Shown here: one piece after another, positions 15,940 to 22,044 of the stretch
Layout: every line of letters starts with the position of its first letter
How positions within the stretch are numbered: position 1 is the stretch's first letter
Source of the DNA: an uncultured Eubacteriales bacterium
GTDB taxonomy: Bacteria; Bacillota; Clostridia; Oscillospirales; Butyricicoccaceae
Assembly: GCA_934395135.1 (NCBI GenBank)
Contig: CAKRRK010000021.1
Coordinates: 1 to 22,044 of the forward strand
Direction of reading: 5' to 3'
Length of the DNA stretch: 22,044 nt
Made by a program: the position numbers and the translations under genes
The notes under the pieces: model-generated
What the model saw: only the letters and a program-made list of their open reading frames with translations
Told to the model about the DNA's origin: nothing
Databases searched by the model: none

Positions 15940-16365
15940 ATGGCAAAGACGGCGGTAATTTATTGGAGCGGAACTGGCAACACGGAAGCAATGGCGGAAG
16001 AGATTATAAAAGGCGCCCGGGAGGTAGGGGAGGCAGAACTGTTTCGGGTTTCTGAAATTTCTTCAGACGATGCGGCAAGGTTTGAAAATTTGGCACTGGG
16101 ATGCGCTGCAATGGGCGCAGAAGTGCTGGAAGAATATGAATTTGAGCCTTTTTTTGCAGCGTTGGAAAAGAATTTATCCGGTAAAAAAATTGCTCTGTTT
16201 GGATCTTATGGATGGGGCGATGGGCAGTGGATGCGGGATTGGGAGGAACGGATCAAAAACGCAGGCGCCGTGCTGACTGAACCGGGGCTTATGGTAAACT
16301 ATGCGCCGGGCGATGCGGAAAAAATGCAGTGCCGGCAGTTAGGGAAAGCGCTGGCCGGCGCATAA
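15940..16365 (+). CDS. Short-chain flavodoxin
   Basis: Flavodoxins carry single electrons on FMN and replace ferredoxin when iron is scarce. The 141-residue protein begins AKTAVIYWSGTGNTEAMA, where SGTGNTE is the FMN phosphate loop. GSYGWGDGQWM near residue 88 is the second FMN-binding loop with an aromatic residue next to the isoalloxazine ring. Length fits the short-chain class. ATG 15940 has a perfect AGGAGG (15925-15930) with a 9-base spacer. An in-frame ATG at 15865 also has a nearby GGGAG and would add 25 residues that are not part of the fold, so I reject it. I infer it is the last gene of the operon starting with DUF2325. Confidence 0.93.
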   Translation: MAKTAVIYWSGTGNTEAMAEEIIKGAREVGEAELFRVSEISSDDAARFENLALGCAAMGAEVLEEYEFEPFFAALEKNLSGKKIALFGSYGWGDGQWMRDWEERIKNAGAVLTEPGLMVNYAPGDAEKMQCRQLGKALAGA

Positions 16366-16432
16366 TCTGCGGCATGATATCCTGCAACAATGGAATTGAA
16401 ACGGTTCCGCACAGAGATGTTAAGGTACGTTT

Positions 16433-16470
16433 CCTCTGCCGGCTGTCAGCCGATTGGCGGCCGGCAGAGG
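16433..16470 (+). other. Long hairpin downstream of the flavodoxin gene
   Basis: An 11-bp perfect GC-rich stem (CCTCTGCCGGC with its complement at 16460-16470) continues, allowing two G-T pairs, to 16 bp around a 6-base loop (GCCGAT). It starts 68 bases after the flavodoxin stop. No T-tract follows on either strand, so it may be a 3'-end stabiliser, a degenerate terminator or a protein-binding site. The rest of 16366-16695 shows no credible gene; it becomes AT-rich toward the DUF6514 gene, where I could not identify a convincing promoter. Confidence 0.5.
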
Positions 16471-16695
16471 TGAAAAACGACGAGCAAAAGTATGAAAAGG
16501 CAACATCCAGTCAACGAACTCTTTGTTCTGCAGCGTCAAAAAAATATTAGGAAATAGTTACAAAAAATGAGATAAAAAACACCGGTTTCATCACATATCA
16601 TTGAAAACAAGAAGAAAGCACCCCGTTCGACGAATTGCGACAAATAATTTCAGTCAATTATTGTACCATAAAAAAGCAAAAGGAGACGGGTGTAT

Positions 16696-16920
16696 ATGAA
16701 ATATCTGCTAACAAGAGGCACGGTTTGCAAAGAGGATGGCGAGGAGGTACCTACCCATGGCATCACCGTGGTAGACAATGGAAAGGCGGTCGCCGTAATT
16801 GCCGATGTGACAACAGACAGAGCACTTGCCTGCAAACTGGAGGAAGCACTGAATCGATTGGATGTATCCATTCTGCACTTTGAAGATGTGGTATATGATT
16901 TTATTGTGGAACAGACCTGA
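16696..16920 (+). CDS. DUF6514 family small protein
   Basis: This 74-residue protein resembles the DUF6514 family: a start with KYLLTRGTV, then THGITVVDNGKAVAVIADVTTD, and a C-terminal helix LNRLDVSILHFEDVVYDFI. No membrane segment or catalytic motif is visible. Members are small cytoplasmic proteins of Clostridia with no known function. ATG 16696 is preceded by AGGAG (16681-16685) with a 10-base spacer; an in-frame GTG at 16690 is too close to that site. It stands alone between the flavodoxin operon and a strong terminator. Family assignment is from recalled sequence pattern, so moderate confidence. Confidence 0.72.
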   Translation: MKYLLTRGTVCKEDGEEVPTHGITVVDNGKAVAVIADVTTDRALACKLEEALNRLDVSILHFEDVVYDFIVEQT

Positions 16921-17013
16921 AAGACAGGGGTTGGCATAGGCCGGATATTCCGGAATAAGGCATTGCCGGATCTGTGATGCAGTGCGAACAAAAAAACGGT
17001 GGAAAGCCGTATC

Positions 17014-17054
17014 AAAAGAGGCTGAAATAGAGAATGATTTCAGCTTCTTTTTTT
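17014..17054 (+). terminator. Rho-independent terminator after the DUF6514 gene
   Basis: A 13-bp stem (AAGAGGCTGAAAT, loop AGAGAATG, ATTTCAGCTTCTT, one G-T pair) is followed by a run of about eight T (17048-17054). It separates the DUF6514 gene from the promoter of the O-acetylation operon. It is preceded by about 90 bp with small dyads but no gene. Confidence 0.9.
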
Positions 17055-17222
17055 GATGGAGAAATTTTCAGCGAATGGTGCAGAAACCATTGCTGTGAAA
17101 GAAAGCACAGAGATATTGGCTGGAATGGCGGCGATGATGGAGGTTCAGAGAAAGGAACTGTTTTCCGATGAAAGAATTAACTGGATTTTTACGGGAAAAT
17201 GGCGAGGATTTGGATTTTTTTG

Positions 17223-17252
17223 TTGGAAAAAATATGAGCGCTATGCTATAAT
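17223..17252 (+). promoter_or_regulatory. Extended -10 promoter of the MBOAT operon
   Basis: TATAAT at 17247-17252 is preceded by TG at 17244-17245 (TGC-TATAAT), the extended -10 form. TTGGAA (17223-17228) is a moderate -35 box at an 18-bp spacing. Transcription would start near 17259. Confidence 0.7.
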
Positions 17253-17258
17253 ACATTC

Positions 17259-17525
17259 AATGCGGCAGTAGCCGGAGAAGAAAAAACCGAGCGGCGGAGA
17301 GTGGAACCGCCGGTGAGAAGGAAAACTTTTCCTGGCCTGGAGAAGACTGCGGGCGGTAAGCCGCCGGTGGTCACCGCTGTGGGGCAATGGGTGCGAAGAC
17401 ACTGGATTTGCCGCAGCGGTATGACGACGTGCAGAGAAAAACTGCCGGAATGTTTGGATCCGTTCAAAGGGAAAAAAGAACGCGGTCGTCTGGTTTGAAA
17501 GAATTTTTTTGTTTGGGAGAAACGT
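17259..17525 (+). other. Long GC-rich structured leader upstream of the MBOAT gene
   Basis: About 267 nt separate the predicted transcription start from the MBOAT start codon. Several stems can be drawn: CGGCGG with CCGCCG (around 17291-17313), GGAAAA with TTTTCC, GGCGG-TAAG-CCGCC (around 17354), and a longer bulged stem pairing ACCGCTG...GGGCAA with TTGCCGCAGCGGT (around 17377-17424). No tandem terminator sits directly before the start codon. I do not recognise a known riboswitch class, and no reading frame in it looks like a real protein. Folding and function are inference. Confidence 0.4.
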
Positions 17526-18914
17526 ATGGTATTCAGCAGTCTGGAATTTTTGTTTGCCTTTCTGCCAATTTTGTGCATTATTTATTTTTTGGTGCCAAAA
17601 AAATTTCGGGGCGCAAGAAATATCGTGCTTTTGGCCTTCAGCCTGTTTTTTTACTGGTATGGGGAGCCAAAGTACTTGGTCATTATGCTGGCATCTATTT
17701 TGGCAAACTATGCATTTGGCCTCGCCGTGCACAAAAAGCGCTCCAAAGCGGTGTTGGCGCTGGCTGTGGCAGTCAATATTGGCATCCTGATCTATTTTAA
17801 ATATACCGATTTTATCCTTTCCAATGTAAACCGTCTCTTTCATACCGACCTGCCGCTGCAGGAAATTATTATGCCCATTGGCATTTCGTTCTTTACCTTT
17901 CAGGGGCTTAGCTATGTGTTTGATGTGTATTACGGTAAGGCGAGAGTGCAGAAGAATCCTTTGAATGTGGCACTGTATATTTCTCTGTTTCCACAGCTCA
18001 TCGCAGGACCAATTGTGCGGTATGAAACCGTTGCCGAGGAAATTAATCTCCGGCATGAAAACCGTCCGGAAATGGCGGAGGGTATCCGGCGGTTTATTAT
18101 CGGCCTTGGCAAAAAAATGCTGCTTGCAAACCCGATGGGACTCGTGGCGGATACGGTGTTCGCCATTGCCGCGGGGGATTTGACCACGCCGGTTGCCTGG
18201 GTGGGCGCACTGGCGTATACGCTGCAGATATATTTCGATTTTTCCGGGTATTCCGATATGGCCATCGGCCTCGGAAAAATGTTCGGTTTTCATTTCCTGG
18301 AAAACTTTAATTATCCGTATATTTCCAAATCCATTACAGAATTTTGGCGCCGGTGGCATATTTCCCTTGGTACCTGGTTTCGGGATTATATTTATATTCC
18401 GCTGGGAGGGAACCGGCGCGGCCCGGCAAAGCATTTGCGGAATATTTTTCTGGTGTGGCTTCTTACCGGCGTCTGGCATGGCGCGGCCTGGAATTTTGTG
18501 GCGTGGGGACTGTATTTCTTTGCAATACTGATGGTGGAAAAATATGTTCTGGGGCGTTATTTAAACAACGCGCTGGGACACATATACGCCTTGCTTCTCA
18601 TCATTCTTGGCTGGGTCATTTTCCGAAGCGAAAGCCTTTCCTATGCGGCGTCTTATATTGGCGTGATGTTTGGACAGGGCGGAGGACCCGCCGACGGTCA
18701 GGGGGTTTATTTGCTGCTGCAATATAAAGTGGAATTTATTCTGGCGGCTGTCTGCTCTCTGCCGGTGGCCAAACTGCTGGGCCGGACAAAAGGAAAACTG
18801 CCCGACGGCATATATTACGGCGCGCAGAATGTATTTGTGCTCGGCGTGCTGGCATTGTCGGTTATTTGTCTGATCAATTCCACGTTCAATCCGTTTATTT
18901 ATTTCCGCTTTTAA
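17526..18914 (+). CDS. MBOAT family O-acyltransferase (AlgI-like)
   Basis: Membrane-bound O-acyltransferases of the AlgI group carry acetyl groups across the membrane to a cell-surface polymer. The 462 residues form about ten or more membrane helices. The family core is present: PIGISFFTFQGLSYVFDVYYG, FPQLIAGPIVRY, FDFSGYSDMAIGLGKMFGF, then FWRRWHISL (His278) and the catalytic-site His318 in TGVWHGAAWNF. Length is normal for AlgI-like proteins. GGGAG (17515-17519) is 6 bases before ATG 17526. The next gene encodes a DHHW/AlgX-like partner 18 bases downstream, so the pair should act together on an exopolysaccharide, teichoic acid or other wall polymer; the substrate is not evident. Confidence 0.95.
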   Translation: MVFSSLEFLFAFLPILCIIYFLVPKKFRGARNIVLLAFSLFFYWYGEPKYLVIMLASILANYAFGLAVHKKRSKAVLALAVAVNIGILIYFKYTDFILSNVNRLFHTDLPLQEIIMPIGISFFTFQGLSYVFDVYYGKARVQKNPLNVALYISLFPQLIAGPIVRYETVAEEINLRHENRPEMAEGIRRFIIGLGKKMLLANPMGLVADTVFAIAAGDLTTPVAWVGALAYTLQIYFDFSGYSDMAIGLGKMFGFHFLENFNYPYISKSITEFWRRWHISLGTWFRDYIYIPLGGNRRGPAKHLRNIFLVWLLTGVWHGAAWNFVAWGLYFFAILMVEKYVLGRYLNNALGHIYALLLIILGWVIFRSESLSYAASYIGVMFGQGGGPADGQGVYLLLQYKVEFILAAVCSLPVAKLLGRTKGKLPDGIYYGAQNVFVLGVLALSVICLINSTFNPFIYFRF

Positions 18915-18932
18915 ACGACAAGGAGGCGCAGG

Positions 18933-20105
18933 ATGAAAAAAGCCAGCGAAATTTTTATCATAGCGGTATTTATGCTGCTCATTATCGCAGCGCCGGTTGC
19001 GTCCTACCTGTCGCCGCGGCTGGATTATTCGGAGTTTGAAAACCGCCAGCTTACCGTCTTTCCGTCCATTACCAAAGAAAGCGTTTTGAATGGTTCCGCC
19101 ATGTCGCAGTTTGCGGATTTTTATGCCGACCATTTTGTTCTGCGCGATGCGATGCTGACGGCCTATGTAGGGTGGAATCTGAATTTTCTGCATCGCCCGG
19201 TGGTTAATGAAGTGACTGTGCAGGGAGATACGCTGCTGCCGTTTTTGGGCTATACCAAGTATAATTACGAAAACATTGCGAAAAACTGTTCGGATATGAC
19301 GGAACAGATTGCCGGCCTTGCGGAAACGGTGGAACGCTATGGCGGCAAATTCTGCTTTGTCGGCATCCCGGGACAGTATTCTATGCTTCGGGATCAATAT
19401 CCGGAATATATGGATAATAAAGAAGGGTTTTATAATTTTGTGGAAGAGCGTTTTTTTTCGGAGCTTGCGGAACAAAATGTAGATGCGATTGATATGCGGC
19501 AGACGTTTTTGGCGCTTCCCGAAGTGGAGCGTTACTATTCCAAGGTGGATCATCATTATAACTTTGACGGGGCATATGTCACCTATCGGGAGATTATGGA
19601 CTATGTGTCGCAATATTATGTGGTAGACGTGCTGAAGGAAGAGGACCTCGTGTATGAAACGGTGGACAAGCCCTTTTATGGATCCCGCAACCGGAAACTG
19701 TACAACATGTTTCAAACGGATGAAAAATTGCGGTATGCGCTGCCCAAAGACCGCATAGAATTTATCAGATCCGACAATGGGCAGACCGTGGAAAGCAGCG
19801 TGGTGGAACTGCCGGACACGGCGTATGCCACCTACAGTGTTTATATGGGTGGGGATAAAGGGGAAACGGTGATTTCCACCAACCGGGAAGAACTGCCGGA
19901 TATCCTGATCTTCGGTGATTCCTTTACAAACCCGGTGGAAACCTTGCTGTATTACAGCTTTGACGAAATGCGTTCGGTAGACCTGCGTTATTACACGGAA
20001 AAGAGTATTGCCGAGTATGTGCAGGAATATCAGCCGGATGTTGTGCTGTATATGCGGGACGATTCCGTGTACATTACATGGGAAGGCAATGGAATTTTAA
20101 AGTAA
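18933..20105 (+). CDS. DHHW family / AlgX-AlgJ-like SGNH acetyltransferase partner
   Basis: The 390-residue protein has an N-terminal signal anchor (about residues 7-27) and an extracellular domain. FENRQLTVFPS follows the anchor, as in DHHW proteins. The acid/base pair appears as DHHYNFDGAY (Asp206-His207-His208), and the SGNH nucleophile is Ser330 in IFGDSF, near the C-terminus, the permuted order seen in AlgX and AlgJ. Such proteins receive acetyl groups from an AlgI-like MBOAT and place them on an extracellular polymer. AAGGAGG (18920-18926) precedes ATG 18933 with a 6-base spacer. It forms a two-gene operon with the upstream MBOAT gene and ends at a terminator. The polymer target is unknown. 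Confidence 0.9.
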   Translation: MKKASEIFIIAVFMLLIIAAPVASYLSPRLDYSEFENRQLTVFPSITKESVLNGSAMSQFADFYADHFVLRDAMLTAYVGWNLNFLHRPVVNEVTVQGDTLLPFLGYTKYNYENIAKNCSDMTEQIAGLAETVERYGGKFCFVGIPGQYSMLRDQYPEYMDNKEGFYNFVEERFFSELAEQNVDAIDMRQTFLALPEVERYYSKVDHHYNFDGAYVTYREIMDYVSQYYVVDVLKEEDLVYETVDKPFYGSRNRKLYNMFQTDEKLRYALPKDRIEFIRSDNGQTVESSVVELPDTAYATYSVYMGGDKGETVISTNREELPDILIFGDSFTNPVETLLYYSFDEMRSVDLRYYTEKSIAEYVQEYQPDVVLYMRDDSVYITWEGNGILK

Positions 20106-20115
20106 AGGAACGAAG

Positions 20116-20149
20116 AAAGGCTTGATGGCGCTGCAATCGAGCCTTTTTT
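20116..20149 (+). terminator. Rho-independent terminator after the DHHW gene
   Basis: An 11-bp stem (AAAGGCTTGAT, paired with ATCGAGCCTTT with one G-T pair) has a 9-base loop and runs into six T (20144-20149). It ends the MBOAT-DHHW operon. Confidence 0.88.
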
Positions 20150-20204
20150 GTTTGTCACCAAACCGGAACAGCGGACTATACTGATAACAGGGGTGCTTAA
20201 GCAG

Positions 20205-20351
20205 ATGGGCCAAAACCGTAAAAACATAATCTGCATCGCGGGGGCGTTTGGATTGGGCGTTTTGACCGCCAGCGTGTTTCCGCCCGGCTTCCTGGTATGG
20301 ATGCTTGCGGTGCTGGTCATTGCAGTAAGCATCATGTGTATGAAACCATAA
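20205..20351 (+). CDS. Small hydrophobic membrane protein (48 aa)
   Basis: The 48 residues start MGQNRKNIICIAGAFGLGV and continue as two short hydrophobic stretches (about 8-24 and 28-46) separated by a PPGF turn, so a helical hairpin in the membrane is likely. I do not recognise a named family. Start ATG 20205 follows a weak GGGG (20191-20193 region) at a rather long distance; GTG 20193 in frame is an alternative that adds 4 residues. The SpoVM-like gene begins 16 bases after its stop, so the two probably share a transcript and perhaps a sporulation role. A possible promoter (TTGTCA at 20152, TATACT at 20177) has a 19-bp spacer and is weak. Confidence 0.6.
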   Translation: MGQNRKNIICIAGAFGLGVLTASVFPPGFLVWMLAVLVIAVSIMCMKP

Positions 20352-20367
20352 AAACGGGGGGATTCTT

Positions 20368-20454
20368 TTGAAAATTGTTGTTATTAAAAGCCCGAAATGC
20401 CTGACGGGAGTGCTGAAGAGAATTTTCAAGATAGAGGATGCCGGCGAAGCGTAA
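20368..20454 (+). CDS. spoVM: SpoVM-like stage V sporulation peptide (28 aa)
   Basis: The 28-residue product reads MKIVVIKSPKCLTGVLKRIF and then KIEDAGEA. It aligns without gaps to Bacillus SpoVM (26 residues, MKFYTIKLPKFLGGIVRAML...): Met-Lys at 1-2, Ile-Lys at 6-7, Pro-Lys at 9-10, Leu12, Gly14 and a basic residue at 17 coincide. SpoVM is an amphipathic peptide that senses convex membrane curvature on the forespore and anchors the SpoIVA coat basement layer. The start is TTG 20368 with a GGGGGG-rich ribosome binding site (20356-20361) 6 bases upstream. It lies just after a small membrane protein gene and is followed by a bidirectional terminator. It implies the organism can, or recently could, form spores. 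Confidence 0.8.
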   Translation: MKIVVIKSPKCLTGVLKRIFKIEDAGEA

Positions 20455-20514
20455 TAGGCAAGGACAAACGAAATTCCAAAAAAGAAGCGGGAATCAGGTG
20501 TTCTCGTGTTTTGA

Positions 20515-20554
20515 AAAACTGGCAGGTATTGCATTGGAAATACCTGCCAGTTTT
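20515..20554. terminator. Bidirectional terminator between spoVM and the minus-strand two-component genes
   Basis: A perfect 16-bp stem (AAAACTGGCAGGTATT, loop GCATTGGA, and its complement) is flanked by T-runs on both strands (TTTTTT at 20551-20556 on plus, TTTT plus nearby T on minus). It ends transcripts of the convergent spoVM and histidine kinase genes. Confidence 0.92.
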
Positions 20555-21427
20555 TTATGCACGGGGAAGCCGGATTTGAAAGCGCATCCCGCCGTCATAA
20601 GGCACAAAGGAAAAAGGCAGTTGATTTGCGTTCAGGATCTCTTTTACCAGATAAAGACCCAAACCGGTGCCGGCGGAGTATGCACGTTTGGCATCTTCCC
20701 CGCGGTAAAAGGGGTCAAATATTTTTTGAAGCTGTACGCCGGAAAGCGGTTTGCAAGAATTCCAAATGGCAAGGACGTTGGAATTTCCCGTAATCCGAAT
20801 CCGCCCGCCGGTTGGCGTATAGCGGATTGCATTGTCAATGAGATTCGACCACACCTGCCGGAAATATCTGGGGTTCATATTGAGTTGCAGTTCTTTTTCG
20901 ACTTCGAATGAAATACTGAGGTTGCGGATTTTTGCCAGGACTTCATAATCTGCCAGCAGCTGTCCGATCTCCTCTTGCACCAACAGCAACGTGCGTTCCG
21001 CTTGCCCGGCCGCGCCCTGTATCTGCGAAGCGGCCAGGATCTCATTGACCATACTGGTGAGTTTGTCCACAGCATTCTCAACATCTTTCATTGTGACTTG
21101 CATGTCCTCATAAATGTCCGTGAACACATAAAATGCCGTAACCCGAAAGGTTTTTTCCTCTTCTCCGTGCTTCGCGTAGATATTGATGTTGTTGCGGAAA
21201 GCAAATGACTCCAGGAGCTCATCACAGTGCTGCCAGTCTGTGGCCTCGATCAACGGTGTGAGACGCTCCATATGCGCATGCAAATCACTTTGGAGACGAT
21301 TGAGATAGAGCTTGGGCAAAAACAGAACGATGACCGCGTCGGAAATTATAATGACCACGCTGAATGCTGCCAGCATCATCAGGAAAGTTTTGTGGAACAA
21401 CTTCATCTTTTGAAAAATACGCTTCAT
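20555..21427 (-). pseudogene. Sensor histidine kinase lacking HAMP and H-box (internally deleted)
   Basis: The 290-residue frame begins MKRIFQKMKLFHKTF, with one membrane helix (about residues 11-33) and a short extracellular part. The C-terminal HATPase is well kept: N-box NLIDNAIRYTPTGG, the WNSCKPLSGVQLQKIFDPFYRG region and G2 box GTGLGLYLV. Between KTFRVTAFYVFTD and IYEDMQVTMKDVENAVDKL, where a second membrane helix, HAMP linker and the phosphorylated-His H-box should be, nothing is left; the join lies near 21105-21125 and keeps the frame. Kinases of this type usually have about 450 residues. I infer an in-frame deletion, so the protein cannot autophosphorylate in the usual way. ATG 21427 overlaps the response regulator stop by 4 bases (ATGA). 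Confidence 0.75.
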
Positions 21428-22044
21428 GGCTCTATTTTGTAGCCCACACCTTTGATAGTAACAATGCAATTCAGATGAAGCTTTTTCCGGAGATTCTTTA
21501 TATATGTGTCTATTACTCGCTCAAATGGCCCATCTTCTTCCTGCCAGATTTGGTTTAAAATCTGCTCTCTGGTCAACACCTGCCCGCGGTGCTCCAGTAA
21601 AAAGGCCAGCAGGCGGATTTCCTTTGGTTTTACCTAGGCGTCTCCGCCGTTGTAGGTGGCGGAAAAGCCGGTGAAGTCCACTTCCGCGCCGCCATACTTC
21701 CAAAGGCGCTGTTCCGCATAATGACGGCGCAGCAGGGCTGTTATTCGCTTTTCCAGAATCAGCAGAGAGAACGGCTTGCAGATGTAGTCGTCCGCCATCG
21801 CGTCAAAGCTCTCAAGCTGCGCCTGCTCATCGGATAACGCTGTGAGCATTAAAATTGGAATTTGACTGGTTTTCCGCACTTGCCGCAGAACCTGGATACC
21901 GTCCATATTGGGGAGCATAATACCCAGGATCATCCAATGAATGGAGTTTTGCTGGAACAGAGCAAGCCCAGCTTCTCCATCCGGGGCGCAGAGCACCTGA
22001 TAGCCGCGGCTATTCAAGAACCGAAAGATCCCCTCACTTGTGAG
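21424..22044 (-). pseudogene. OmpR-family response regulator with amber stop, 5' end beyond window
   Basis: Read on the minus strand from the right edge, the frame gives a receiver domain (LTSEGIFRFLNSRGYQV..., ILGIMLPNMDG, MLTALSDEQ, ADDYICKPF) and, after an in-frame TAG at 21634-21636, a winged-helix DNA-binding domain (VKPKEIRLLAFLLEHRGQVL, ERVIDTYIKNLRKKL, TIKGVGYKIEP). The TAG falls in the stretch where related proteins have a sense codon and could arise from CAG by one change. The phosphoacceptor Asp expected in L-D-I-M-L-P is Gly (GGT at 21922-21924). The conserved Thr and Lys of the receiver remain. The gene starts outside the window. The stop overlaps the kinase start, so this was one operon. 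Both lesions point to a non-functional regulator. Confidence 0.85.

Noticed and set aside
17053..17271. A 72-codon frame starting in the DUF6514 terminator T-tract, and a 27-codon ATG frame at 17168-17251.
   Set aside because: The first starts inside a terminator without a ribosome binding site. The second looks somewhat protein-like and has AAAGGAA upstream, but it ends within the MBOAT promoter and matches nothing I know; it may be a gene remnant.
17291..17313. GAGTGGAACCGCC resembling the T-box antiterminator motif.
   Set aside because: There is no stem I or specifier loop upstream, only about 40 nt from the predicted start, and no following terminator; a simple hairpin explains it.
17386..17445. 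Resemblance to a cobalamin riboswitch core (GTGCGAA... followed by GCAGCGGTA).
   Set aside because: The other conserved blocks (GCCACTG, GGGAAGG and the CAGGAGACCTGCC box) are absent, and the downstream genes are not linked to cobalamin.

Overview
The window looks like a chromosomal segment of a spore-forming Gram-positive bacterium of the class Clostridia; I cannot fix the order or genus from sequence alone. The basis is the gene order mutS-mutL-miaA-hfq, then a yggS-sepF-yggT-divIVA-ileS-lspA-rluD division/translation block, strong AGGAGG ribosome binding sites, use of TTG starts, Clostridia-type orphan families (DUF2325, DUF3793, DUF6514, C_GCAxxG_C_C) and a tiny spoVM-like gene.

Region 1 (1-14609, all plus strand) is a tightly packed housekeeping run with mostly overlapping or very short junctions. 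mutS (5' end cut off by the window edge) and mutL encode mismatch repair, miaA tRNA modification and hfq an RNA chaperone. A HlyD-like single-pass membrane protein of unknown role leads into yggS, sepF, yggT and divIVA (PLP homeostasis and cell division/cell pole). ileS, lspA, an RluD-type pseudouridine synthase, a Cof-type HAD phosphatase and a C_GCAxxG_C_C protein follow, closed by a perfect hairpin terminator. Weak hairpins lie between yggT and divIVA and between ileS and lspA. The ylmH gene often found next to divIVA is absent, and there is no T-box leader before ileS.

Region 2 (14610-16480) is the most interesting part. A consensus promoter (TTGACA, 17 bp, TATAAT) is followed by two dyads of identical design, GTTAG-N6-CTAAC, with centres exactly 50 bp apart; the first sits on the predicted transcription start. 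Downstream lie DUF2325, DUF3793 and a short flavodoxin. I infer a metal- (probably iron-) responsive operon controlled by a DtxR-like repressor. Region 3 (16481-17054) holds a single DUF6514 gene with a strong terminator.

Region 4 (17223-20149) has an extended -10 promoter, a GC-rich leader of about 270 nt with several predicted stems, then an AlgI-like MBOAT O-acyltransferase and a DHHW/AlgX-like partner, together a two-gene cell-surface polymer O-acetylation cassette ended by a terminator. Region 5 (20150-20554) has a 48-residue hydrophobic protein and a 28-residue SpoVM-like protein, closed by a 16-bp hairpin with T-tracts on both strands.

Region 6 (20555-22044, minus strand) is a decaying two-component system. 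The response regulator (cut by the right edge) has Gly instead of the phosphoacceptor Asp and an in-frame amber stop between its receiver and DNA-binding domains. The overlapping histidine kinase lacks the second membrane segment, HAMP region and H-box but keeps its ATPase domain.
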